Shown one piece after another: positions 1-8,027 of a stretch of 64,000 bases of DNA. The notes under the pieces are model-generated. The model had not been told where the DNA came from and did no database searches. It saw only the letters and a program-made list of their open reading frames with translations. Made by a program: the position numbers and the translations under genes. The DNA is from CAVUAN01 sp963739435. Its GTDB lineage: Bacteria; Acidobacteriota; Thermoanaerobaculia; UBA5066; Gp7-AA6. The DNA lies in the NCBI GenBank assembly GCA_963739435.1, contig CAVUAN010000022.1:127172-191171 (forward strand). The letters are read 5' to 3'. Position 1 is the stretch's first letter; every line of letters begins with the position of its first letter.

Positions 1-1629
1 AGGAACTCCCCGATCTTGTGGCCGCCGTGCACGATCGGGACGCCGACGTATCCGCCCACGACGGAAAGAAAGGCCAGGACGATCAGCGGCACGGTCATGG
101 AGCGCGGCGATTCGTGGATGTGCTCCTCGGTCTCCTTCCCGCCGCGGAACGTCCCGAAGAAAGTCATCGAGACCAGCCGGCACATGTAGAAGGCCGTCAG
201 CCCCGCCGTGAAGAGTGCCAGCGCCCAGAGCGTCTTGCCGAGCCACGGCGCGCCCTCGAAATGAGCGTCGTAGACGGCGGCGAGAATCGCGTCCTTCGAG
301 AAAAAGCCCGCCAGCAGCGGAGCGCCCGCGATGGCGAGTGTGGCGACCAGGAACGTCCTAAACGTCGTCTGGATCTTGAGCGAGAGTCCGCCCATCTTGC
401 GCATGTCCTGCTCGCCTCCCAGGGCATGGATCACCGAGCCCGAGCCGAGGAAGAGGCAGGCCTTGAAAAAGGCGTGCGTCATGACGTGGAACATGGCCGC
501 CACGAACGCCCCGACGCCGCAGGCCAGGAACATGTACCCGAGCTGCGAAACCGTCGAATACGCCAGCACCTTCTTGATGTCGTTCTGCGCGAGGGCGATC
601 GTCGCGGCCAGGATGCGCCGTGAATCCGCCGATGACGGCCACGACGAGCATCGCCTCGGGCGCCAGCCGGAAGAGGACGTTGCAGCGGGCGACCATGTAG
701 ACGCCGGCCGTCACCATCGTCGCGGCGTGGATGAGCGCCGAGACGGGTGTCGGCCCGGCCATGGCGTCGGGCAGCCAGACGTAGAGGGGCATCTGCGCGG
801 ACTTGCCGATCGCTCCGATGAAGAGACAGAGGCAGATGAGCGTCGCGTAGACCTCGACAGAAGCGGGGTCGGCCGCGGCCGCCGCGAACACCTTGCCGAA
901 GTCCAGGGTGCCGAAGAGCGCGAAGATCCCGAAAATGCCGAGGACGAAGCCGAGATCGCCGATCCGGTTGACGACGAACGCCTTCTTGCCCGCGTCGGCG
1001 GCAAAGTCCTTGTCATAGTAGTAACCGATCAGCAGGTACGAGCAGAGGCCGACACCCTCCCACCCGACGAACATCAGGAGGAAGTTGCCGCCCAGCACGA
1101 GCACGAGCATCGCGAACATGAAGAGGTTGAGGTAAGCGAAGAACCGGCCGTAGCCCCCGTCGTGCGCCATGTAGCCGACCGAGTAGACATGGATGAGAAA
1201 CCCGACGAACGTGACGAACGCGATCATCAGCGCGGAGAGGGAGTCCAGGCGGAAAGCCGCGTCGACAGCCCACTCCGCCGCTTTTCCCGGCACCTTGCCG
1301 ACGGCCTCGTTGACGCCGAGCGGCAGCCACCGGTAGAGCGTCACGACATGCGTCGCGCCCGAGGCGAGGCCCGCGATCCCGATGTCGAAGATCGCTCCGA
1401 AGGCAAAGAGGCAGGAAAGGGCCACCGAGCCCGTCCCCACCACAGTGTGAATGGCCTTGAACGGGATTTCCCCGTGCGCTTCGCCGTGCCCGCCATGGCC
1501 CGCGTCCGAGCCGGCGCCGGAGGCGTGCGGGTCCTCGCCCCGGGTGCGGTGCGTCACCAGGTAGAGCAGCCCGTTGACGAGGAAGCCCGCCAGCGGGAAA
1601 AGCGGGATGAGCCAGATCAGGTTCTTCAC
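1..1629 (-). CDS. nuoL: NADH-quinone oxidoreductase subunit L (partial, frameshifted)
   Basis: Proton-pumping antiporter-like membrane subunit of complex I. The N-terminal part, about 335 residues, starts with GTG at 1629, 7 bases after nuoK, and shows many hydrophobic helices and the motifs VGWEGVGLCSYLLIGYY and PTPVSALIHAATMVTAGVY, which are typical of NuoL. A single extra base near 614 breaks the frame. In the shifted frame the protein continues (AQNDIKKVLAYSTVSQLGYM) to the left edge of the window, so the gene is cut by the window end. The indel is most simply a sequencing error, because both sides are well conserved. Last visible gene of the nuo operon; nuoM and nuoN are expected outside the window. 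Confidence 0.93.
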
Positions 1630-1636
1630 GCCGGCC

Positions 1637-1942
1637 TCATCCCCGCATCTCGTGCGCGTCTTCCACGTTCAGCGTCTTGCGCTGGCGGAAGAGCGAGATC
1701 GTCAACGCGAGGCCCACGGCGGCCTCGCCCGCGGCCACGACGATCACGAAGACCGAGAAGATCTGGCCCGTCAGGTCCGAGAGCCGCCACGAGAATGCGA
1801 TCAGGTTCAGGTTGACGGCGTTCAACATCAGCTCGATCGACATGAGAACCGTCAGCAGGTTGCGGCGGATCAGGACCCCCAGCAGGCCGATCGCAAAGAG
1901 CAGGAAGCTCACGACGAGGTAGTGGTTGATCGAGATCGTCAT
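1637..1942 (-). CDS. nuoK: NADH-quinone oxidoreductase subunit K
   Basis: Small three-helix membrane subunit of complex I, 101 residues, the usual length. The two membrane glutamates of the family are visible in LMSIELMLNAVNLNL and in AAGEAAVGLALTI; they take part in the proton path in known enzymes. ATG start at 1942, 9 bases after the nuoJ stop; nuoL follows after 7 bases. Order J-K-L is canonical. Confidence 0.96.
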   Translation of the reverse strand: MTISINHYLVVSFLLFAIGLLGVLIRRNLLTVLMSIELMLNAVNLNLIAFSWRLSDLTGQIFSVFVIVVAAGEAAVGLALTISLFRQRKTLNVEDAHEMRG

Positions 1943-1951
1943 GGTGCGGGG

Positions 1952-2518
1952 CTAATCCATCTTCTCGACCGAGCGGCGGCCGAGGACGACGGCGCCGATC
2001 ATCGCGACGAGCAGGAGCACCGAGGCGACCTCGAAGGGCACGAGGTAGTCGCGAAAGAGGAACCAGGAGACGGCTTCCGTGTTTCCGACCACGCGCCCGC
2101 CCACGCTCCGGAGAGCATCGGGGTTTGACGTCATGGCGGGGAACGTCTCCGTGCCCAGGATGTACAGGAACACGACGAGGCTCGCCCCCAGAAGCATCAG
2201 GGCGATGTCCCACTGGTGATGGAAGGCCGTGACGGTGCGCACGGTGCGCTGGTGCACCAGCATGATGACGAAGAGGAACAGGACCATGACCCCGCCCGCG
2301 TACACGAGAATCTGGACGGCGCCCGCAAACTCCGCCTTTTGCAGGATGAAGATGCAGGCCACCATCAGGAAGGACGCGAGCAGGAAGAGCGCCGAGTGGA
2401 CCGGGTTCTTGGCGACGACGACGGCAATCCCCGTCCCGACCGCGAGAGCCGCGAAGACGACGAACGCCCAGCCCGCCGCGCCGGAGAGGAGCACGCCCGA
2501 CGCGGACGCGCCGCTCAT
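1952..2518 (-). CDS. nuoJ: NADH-quinone oxidoreductase subunit J
   Basis: Membrane subunit of complex I, 188 residues with five hydrophobic segments. The family signatures VAKNPVHSALFLLASF and VQILVYAGGVMVLFLFVIML are present. The ATG at 2518 overlaps the nuoI stop by ATGA, which fixes the start and implies translational coupling. The longer open frame upstream of this ATG is a shadow of nuoI. Confidence 0.95.
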   Translation of the reverse strand: MSGASASGVLLSGAAGWAFVVFAALAVGTGIAVVVAKNPVHSALFLLASFLMVACIFILQKAEFAGAVQILVYAGGVMVLFLFVIMLVHQRTVRTVTAFHHQWDIALMLLGASLVVFLYILGTETFPAMTSNPDALRSVGGRVVGNTEAVSWFLFRDYLVPFEVASVLLLVAMIGAVVLGRRSVEKMD

Positions 2519-2997
2519 CCCTGGTCCACAACGGTGAAGGGCTTCACGTTTGGCGCGTGGTGCCAGTCCGTCAGCTTGCGGATGTCGAGGTAGAGAGCCT
2601 CGTTGCGCTCGTAGGACGCCATCTCGTAGGTCTTGGTCGTCAGCCAGATCGACTTGGGCACCGTCGGGCAGGCCTCTTCGCAGAGCTGGCAGAACATGCA
2701 CCGCTTCAGGTCCACGTCGAATCGGTCGAGCACCTTGGCGGATTTGCCCGCCTCGTTCTTCTCGCTGTGCCAGTCGATGTAGATGATGTTGATCGGGCAC
2801 TCGATGGCGCAGAGCGTGCACTTGATGCAGCGCTCCTCGTCGAGCCGGAACATTCCGCGGAAACGGTCCGACGGCAGCCTCTTCTCCTCGGGATACTGGA
2901 CGGTCACCTTCTTGTGGAAGAGGTGCCGCCCCGTCACCGACAGGCCGTCGAAGATGTCGAGCAGCGTGATCCGGTCCAGCCAGTTCTTCAGCGCCAT
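2515..2997 (-). CDS. nuoI: NADH-quinone oxidoreductase subunit I, 2x[4Fe-4S] ferredoxin-type
   Basis: Peripheral-arm subunit that passes electrons through clusters N6a/N6b towards NuoB. At 160 residues it is of normal length. Two CxxCxxCxxxCP motifs are visible: CIKCTLCAIECP and CMFCQLCEEACP. ATG at 2997, 10 bases after nuoH; overlaps nuoJ by ATGA. In this operon it directly follows nuoH, with no nuoG before it. Confidence 0.96.
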   Translation of the reverse strand: MALKNWLDRITLLDIFDGLSVTGRHLFHKKVTVQYPEEKRLPSDRFRGMFRLDEERCIKCTLCAIECPINIIYIDWHSEKNEAGKSAKVLDRFDVDLKRCMFCQLCEEACPTVPKSIWLTTKTYEMASYERNEALYLDIRKLTDWHHAPNVKPFTVVDQG

Positions 2998-3007
2998 GCG
3001 TGGTTCC

Positions 3008-4186
3008 TCATGCTGCCGATGGCCGGCTGACGCCCGACGGAACGGCGGCGAGACGGTCCCGCTTCCCGAGGGCCCTGCGGAGGCGGGCGAGCAGGTAAAA
3101 GACGACGAAGAGCCCGCCGAACAGCCACGAGAGGACGATCATGCCGGTGGTGCGCCCCGGCCAGATCAGGAGAGCCGCGGCCGTGACCACGATGTTGGCC
3201 AGAGCGAGGGGGATCATCCACTTCCAGCCGAGCCCCATGAGCTGGTCGAAGCGGTAGCGCGGAAACGTCGAACGGAACCAGATGTAGCCAAAAAGGAAGA
3301 AGGCCGCCTTCCCGAGGAACCAGAGGCCGGGCGGCACGATGTCGAGAAAATCGAGAGCGTGAACACTCGGAAAGGGCCGCAGCCATCCGCCGAAGAAGAC
3401 GGCGACCGCCACGCAGGAGATGATGATCATCGCGGTGTACTCGCCCAGGAAAAAGAAGGCGAACTTGACCCCCGAGTACTCCGTGTTGAAGCCCGACACC
3501 AGCTCCGACTCCGCCTCGGGCAGATCGAAGGGGTTGCGGTTCGTCTCCGCGACGCCGGCCACGAAATAGAGAAAGAACGCGAGGAGGCCGGGAAAGACGA
3601 ACCAGAGCTCGACTTTCTGCTGGCGCTGCACGATCTCGACCAGGGAGAGCGTGCGCGTCATCAGCAGCACCGAAACGAGTGCCAGGCCCATCGGCACCTC
3701 GTAGGACACCAGCTGCGCGGCCGAGCGCAGGCCTCCCAGCAGGGAGTACTTGTTGTTCGAGGCCCAGCCGCCGAGGATGATCCCGTATACGCCGATCGAC
3801 GTGATGCCGATCAGAAGCAGGAGGCCGACGTTGACGTCGGTCACCCAGAGCGGTGTCGAGACCTTGCCGATCGTGATGGGCGGCCCGAACGGGATGAGCG
3901 CCAGGGCCGTCAGCGCCGGAACGACCGTCCACACGGGAGCGAAGAAGTGCACGGCCTTCTCGGCGCGGTCGGGCGTGATGTCTTCCTTGGTCACGAGCTT
4001 GACGAGGTCGGCTAATCCCTGCAGCGTTCCCATCGGGCCCACGCGGTTGGGGCCCAGGCGGACCTGCATGAAGCCCATGATCCGCCGCTCCGCGAGCACG
4101 ACGACGAAACCCACGATCGCGGGGACCGTCGCCACGAGCAGGACGACCTTCACGTAGGTCAGGACGGTGGGGGTCAGGACGTTCAC
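3008..4186 (-). CDS. nuoH: NADH-quinone oxidoreductase subunit H
   Basis: Membrane subunit at the junction of the membrane and peripheral arms, forming part of the quinone site. About 392 residues with eight or so hydrophobic segments. Visible motifs: ERRIMGFMQVRLGPNRVGP near residue 30, and AETNRNPFDLPEAESELVSG, the conserved cytoplasmic loop. Start is GTG at 4186, chosen because it overlaps the nuoD stop (GTGA), as at other junctions here. A longer in-frame extension to 4945 lies inside nuoD and is a shadow. Confidence 0.95.
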   Translation of the reverse strand: MNVLTPTVLTYVKVVLLVATVPAIVGFVVVLAERRIMGFMQVRLGPNRVGPMGTLQGLADLVKLVTKEDITPDRAEKAVHFFAPVWTVVPALTALALIPFGPPITIGKVSTPLWVTDVNVGLLLLIGITSIGVYGIILGGWASNNKYSLLGGLRSAAQLVSYEVPMGLALVSVLLMTRTLSLVEIVQRQQKVELWFVFPGLLAFFLYFVAGVAETNRNPFDLPEAESELVSGFNTEYSGVKFAFFFLGEYTAMIIISCVAVAVFFGGWLRPFPSVHALDFLDIVPPGLWFLGKAAFFLFGYIWFRSTFPRYRFDQLMGLGWKWMIPLALANIVVTAAALLIWPGRTTGMIVLSWLFGGLFVVFYLLARLRRALGKRDRLAAVPSGVSRPSAA

Positions 4187-5403
4187 CGGTCCACCTCCCC
4201 CAGCACGATGTCGATCGTGCCGATCAAGGCCACGAGATCGGAGATGAAGTGGCCCTTCGCCAGGAGCGGCAGCACCTGCAGGTTGATGAATGACGGAGGG
4301 CGGCAGTGCATCCGGTACGGCCGGTTGGTGCCGTTCGAAACGCAGTAGAAGCCGAGCTCCCCCTTGGGGGCCTCGATGGAGGCGTAGATCTCCTCGGCCG
4401 GCGGCTTGATGACGCGCGGCACCTTCCCGCGGACCTCGCCCGCTTCGAGCCGCTCCAGGCACTGGCGCAGGATCCGCGTGCTTTGCCGCATCTCCTGCAC
4501 GCGCACGATGTACCGGTCGTAGGTGTCGCCGTTTTGCCGCGTCGGGACGACGAAGTCGAGCTCGTCGTAGCACTCGTAGGGCTGTGCCCGCCGCAGGTCC
4601 CATTCGACGCCCGATCCGCGCAGGATGGGCCCGGTCAGCCCCCACTCGATGCACTGCTCGGCCGAGATGACGCCCACGGAAACCGTCCGGTTCTTCCAGA
4701 TCCGGTTGTCGGTCAAGAGCTGCTCGTAGTCGTCGATGCGCGCGGGCAGGTCGTCCAGGAACTGGGAGAGGCGCTCGGTCCAGCCGGCCGGCAGGTCGAA
4801 GGGCAGCCCGCCGATCCGCATGCAGTTCAAGGTGAGCCGCGCGCCGCAGTACTCCTCGAAGAAGTCGAGGATCTGCTCGCGCTCCCGGAACGCGTACCAG
4901 AAGGGAGTCACGGCCCCCAGGTCGAGGCCCGACGTGCCGAGCCACACGAGGTGCGAGGAGAGGCGCTGGAGCTCGTCGAGGATGACTCGGATCAGCTGGC
5001 CGCGCCGCGGAACCTCGACGCCCAGGAGCTTTTCAATCGTCAGGCAGAAGGCGTGGTTGTTGGTCGCCGCCGCGATGTAGTCCATGCGGTCGGTGTGCGG
5101 GATCCCCATCGGGTAGGTCTCGGTCTCGAAGAGCTTCTCGGTGCCCCGGTGCAGGTAGCCGACGTCGGGCTTGACCTCGATGATCCTCTCCCCGTCGACC
5201 TTGAGGACGAGGCGGAGCACGCCGTGCGTCGAGGGGTGCTGCGGCCCGAAGTTGAGCTCCATCTCCTGCACGTCGAAGAGCGTCGGCGCTTCGGCCGCCG
5301 CCCCCGGCGCGGCGGGGCGCGGGACCCCCGCCTCCGTCGCCCGGCGGGCGAAGTACTCGGCCTCGTCCTTCTCGGCCTGGGTGACGCGCGGGTCGTCGGT
5401 CAC
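4183..5403 (-). CDS. nuoD: NADH-quinone oxidoreductase subunit D (49 kDa homologue)
   Basis: Quinone-site subunit of complex I, about 406 residues. It opens with a roughly 40-residue acidic/Ala-Pro linker, then the conserved LNFGPQHPSTHGVLRLVL block, and ends GTIDIVLGEVDR as expected. Arg86 in VGYLHRGTEKL aligns with the arginine of mitochondrial NDUFS2 that NDUFAF7 dimethylates (position 85 of the bovine mature protein, from memory); a MidA/NDUFAF7 homologue heads this operon. Start GTG at 5403 overlaps the nuoC stop by GTGA. NuoC and NuoD are separate proteins here, not fused. Confidence 0.95.
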   Translation of the reverse strand: MTDDPRVTQAEKDEAEYFARRATEAGVPRPAAPGAAAEAPTLFDVQEMELNFGPQHPSTHGVLRLVLKVDGERIIEVKPDVGYLHRGTEKLFETETYPMGIPHTDRMDYIAAATNNHAFCLTIEKLLGVEVPRRGQLIRVILDELQRLSSHLVWLGTSGLDLGAVTPFWYAFREREQILDFFEEYCGARLTLNCMRIGGLPFDLPAGWTERLSQFLDDLPARIDDYEQLLTDNRIWKNRTVSVGVISAEQCIEWGLTGPILRGSGVEWDLRRAQPYECYDELDFVVPTRQNGDTYDRYIVRVQEMRQSTRILRQCLERLEAGEVRGKVPRVIKPPAEEIYASIEAPKGELGFYCVSNGTNRPYRMHCRPPSFINLQVLPLLAKGHFISDLVALIGTIDIVLGEVDR

Positions 5404-5993
5404 GAGACCACCTTGCGGTTCGGATCCTCGGGGCCGGGTCCGCCGCCCTCCGGCCACTCCTCGGGATAGATAGCGGCGCCCGTCTTGATGCCCTCGAGCG
5501 GGAAGTCCTTGCGCAGCGGGAAGCCCTCGAATCCCTCCCAGGTCAGGATGCGGCGCAAGTCCGGGTGACCGGAGAAACGGATGCCGAACATGTCCCAGGT
5601 CTCGCGCTCCGGCCAGTTGGCTGCCAGGAACACCGTCGCGATCGAAGGCACGTCCTCGCCGTCCTTCGCTCCGCACTTGACGCGGATGCGAGCGTTCTTC
5701 GAGAACGAGTAGAAGTGGTAGACGACATCGAACCGCGGCTCCCGCGCCTTCCAGTCCACCGCGGTGACGTCCACGCAGTACTTGAAGTCCTCGGCGTCCT
5801 TGAGATGCCGCGCCACGCGCGCAATCGACTCGCGCGCCACGGTGACGGAGACCTGGCCGGCGAACTCCTTGGCCGACAGGACGGAGTCGGGCAGGGCCGC
5901 CCGGATCGACCGGACCCAGGGATGCTCGGAGGCGTCGGACGCCTCCAGCTTCTTTGGCGCGTCCTTGGGCTTCTCGACCTTTTCCTCGCTCAT
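5400..5993 (-). CDS. nuoC: NADH-quinone oxidoreductase subunit C (30 kDa homologue)
   Basis: Peripheral-arm subunit, 197 residues. A charged N-terminal tail rich in Lys/Glu/Ala (about 25 residues) precedes the fold. The family signature is clear near the C-terminus: ERETWDMFGIRFSGHPDLRR followed by GFPLRKDFPLEG. ATG at 5993, 6 bases after nuoB; overlaps nuoD by GTGA. Confidence 0.95.
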   Translation of the reverse strand: MSEEKVEKPKDAPKKLEASDASEHPWVRSIRAALPDSVLSAKEFAGQVSVTVARESIARVARHLKDAEDFKYCVDVTAVDWKAREPRFDVVYHFYSFSKNARIRVKCGAKDGEDVPSIATVFLAANWPERETWDMFGIRFSGHPDLRRILTWEGFEGFPLRKDFPLEGIKTGAAIYPEEWPEGGGPGPEDPNRKVVS

Positions 5994-5999
5994 CCGGCT

Positions 6000-6485
6000 C
6001 TACGAAGCTTTCCGGATGACTTTCATCCGGTCGATCTTCTTCTGGAGCGCCATGATCCCGTAGATCAGAGCCTCCGGGCGGGGCGGGCAGCCCGGAACAT
6101 AGACGTCCACCGGAACGATCCGGTCGACACCCTGGGTGACGGCATAGGTGCGGTACGGGCCGCCGCAGGTCGCGCAGGAGCCCATGGCGATGACCCACTT
6201 GGGCTCCGGCATCTGGTCGTAGAGGCGTTTCACGATCGGCGCCATCTTCTCGATGACCGTGCCGGCCACGATCATCAGGTCCGACTGCCGCGGCGTGCCC
6301 CGGAAGACCTCGGCGCCAAAGCGGGAGAGGTCGTGCCGGGAGTCCATCACCGCCATCATCTCGATCGCGCAGCAGGCCAGGCCGAACTGCATCGGCCAGA
6401 TCGAGGAACGGCGAGCCCAGTTGATCACCGAGTCCACCGTGGTCGTCAGGACGTTGTCTTCGAACCGGTTGTCGACGAGGCCCAT
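6000..6485 (-). CDS. nuoB: NADH-quinone oxidoreductase subunit B
   Basis: Carries cluster N2, the last iron-sulphur centre before quinone. 161 residues. The four cluster cysteines are present: tandem Cys in FGLACCAIEMM, then MGSCATCGGPYRTY and VPGCPPRPEAL. ATG at 6485, about 40 bases downstream of nuoA. Confidence 0.96.
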   Translation of the reverse strand: MGLVDNRFEDNVLTTTVDSVINWARRSSIWPMQFGLACCAIEMMAVMDSRHDLSRFGAEVFRGTPRQSDLMIVAGTVIEKMAPIVKRLYDQMPEPKWVIAMGSCATCGGPYRTYAVTQGVDRIVPVDVYVPGCPPRPEALIYGIMALQKKIDRMKVIRKAS

Positions 6486-6525
6486 CGGCCCCCCTTCTGG
6501 CTTCTGCCCTGTGCCGCGTCTGCCC

Positions 6526-6882
6526 TCAGGCCCAGTCCAGGGCCTTGCGCTTCCAGCAGTAGACGTACCCGAGAATCAGAATGACGAGGAAGATCACCAT
6601 CTCGACCAGGCCGAAGAGCCCCAACCGGTGGAACTGGATCGCCCACGGGAACAAGAAGATCGTCTCGACGTCGAAAACGACGAACAGGACGGCGATCAGG
6701 AAGTAGCGCACCGAAAACCGCGTATCGAGAGCGACCGAGTCGGGCCGGATGCCGGACTCGTAGGGTTCGAGCTTGGCGGGGTTGGGCCTCGTCGTCTGGA
6801 CGGCCCGGGCGACGAGGATCGTGCCCAGCGGCAGGGCCGCGGCGAGCACCGCAAAAATGAGGATGGGGAGGTACTCGGTCAC
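6526..6882 (-). CDS. nuoA: NADH-quinone oxidoreductase subunit A
   Basis: Membrane subunit with three hydrophobic helices, 118 residues. The conserved loop PYESGIRPDS and the segment FLIAVLFVVFDVETIFLFPW identify it. ATG at 6882 lies 40 bases after the stop of the methyltransferase gene on the same strand, so it is probably the second gene of the operon rather than the first. Confidence 0.95.
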   Translation of the reverse strand: MTEYLPILIFAVLAAALPLGTILVARAVQTTRPNPAKLEPYESGIRPDSVALDTRFSVRYFLIAVLFVVFDVETIFLFPWAIQFHRLGLFGLVEMVIFLVILILGYVYCWKRKALDWA

Positions 6883-6922
6883 CGGGGCCGCATTCTATCG
6901 GAGCGATTCGGGGAGTCAAACC

Positions 6923-8005
6923 TCAAGAGGTAGTGGGACTTGGGACGTGGGTCGCAGCCTCTCGCAGCTCCCGCGATTGAACGAGCACGGAGAGTTCCTC
7001 GCCCATGCCCTCGGGGTCCACGAGCCGATACGCTCGCCACTTCTCCGCCTGGTTCTCGGCGAACTCGAAGAGTCCGGCTTCCGTCAAATAGCGCCCCTGC
7101 CGCGCGATCGGCTCGGAGACCAGGCCCTCTTCCTCGCCGGCCGCCTGGAGGTCGTCCCAGTTCACGTGCGCTGTCAGGTCCATCTCGCCCGGCCGCGACA
7201 GGGGATCGCCGCGGCGCCGTCCTGCGAAATGCACCGCGAGCGTTCCCTGGCGCCGAGCGAGCGAGTGATACAGCACGTTGGCCCGGTGGCCGTAGTCAAA
7301 GACCACCAGGCGCCCCCGGGCGAGAGCCCGCGCGAAGCGCCGGTGCAGCGGGGCGGCGGCAAACGAGATCTCGCCCTGCTGGTCGGTCTCGAGAGTCACG
7401 CCGAAGCGCGCGAGGTGCTCGGCAAATGCCGGCGGCGCGGGGGCGCGCACCCAGGCGAGCTCCCCGCCCGACAGGCCCACGCGCAGCTCGGCCAGGCCCG
7501 TGGGCGTGCCCACGACCCGAACGACGGGCAAGGCGTCGTAGAGCTCGTTGGAGAAGATCCAGCCGGTGATGGTTCCCTCCGCCAGACCCTCGGCCGACTC
7601 GAGGATGCGGAGGGCCGCCGGGAGCCGGAGCTGCTCGAGGCTGTTGCGGCCGGCCGCGCTTCGCTCAATGGCCGTGAAGCGGATGCGTTCGGCGGTGGCC
7701 GGGTCCTGCCGCTGGAGCGCCGCGGCAAAGTCTTCGAGAAAGCGACCCTCCCCCGCTCCGGCCTCGACGAAGTCGAGTGGCCCGGTCAGGAGCGCCGCGT
7801 CCTCGCGAAAGCGCTTCGCGATGGCGGAGGCGAACGCCGGCGACACCTGCGGCGATGTGACGAAGTCGCCGCGCTCGCCGATGCGAGCCCCGACGGTGTA
7901 GTAGCCCTTCTCGGAGTCGTAGAGCGCGACCGCCATGAAGTCGCGAAACGACATGGAGCCCTCGCGCGCGATGCGTTCCTTCAGACGCTCAAGAAGGGAG
8001 GACAA
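6923..8005 (-). CDS. MidA/NDUFAF7-family SAM-dependent methyltransferase
   Basis: Class I SAM-dependent methyltransferase of the MidA/NDUFAF7 type, about 360 residues. Visible motifs: MSFRDFMAVALYDSEKGYY at the N-terminus, the SAM-binding strand FVEAGAGEGRFLEDFA, EQLRLPAALRILES and WIFSNELYDALPVVRV. The mitochondrial family member methylates an arginine of NDUFS2, the NuoD homologue, during complex I assembly. This gene lies 40 bases upstream of nuoA on the same strand, so it probably opens the nuo operon and acts on NuoD or assembly; this is an inference. The start is taken as TTG at 8005; the first internal ATG is at 7954. Only 22 bases separate it from the divergent gene at 8028. Confidence 0.85.
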   Translation of the reverse strand: MSSLLERLKERIAREGSMSFRDFMAVALYDSEKGYYTVGARIGERGDFVTSPQVSPAFASAIAKRFREDAALLTGPLDFVEAGAGEGRFLEDFAAALQRQDPATAERIRFTAIERSAAGRNSLEQLRLPAALRILESAEGLAEGTITGWIFSNELYDALPVVRVVGTPTGLAELRVGLSGGELAWVRAPAPPAFAEHLARFGVTLETDQQGEISFAAAPLHRRFARALARGRLVVFDYGHRANVLYHSLARRQGTLAVHFAGRRRGDPLSRPGEMDLTAHVNWDDLQAAGEEEGLVSEPIARQGRYLTEAGLFEFAENQAEKWRAYRLVDPEGMGEELSVLVQSRELREAATHVPSPTTS

Positions 8006-8027
8006 TGCATTCGATTATATTTTCGCG

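Noticed and set aside
331..6584. Long plus-strand open frames opposite the nuo genes
   Set aside because: Antisense shadows of high-GC genes: Arg/Asp/His-rich text with no domain, while the minus strand encodes conserved subunits.
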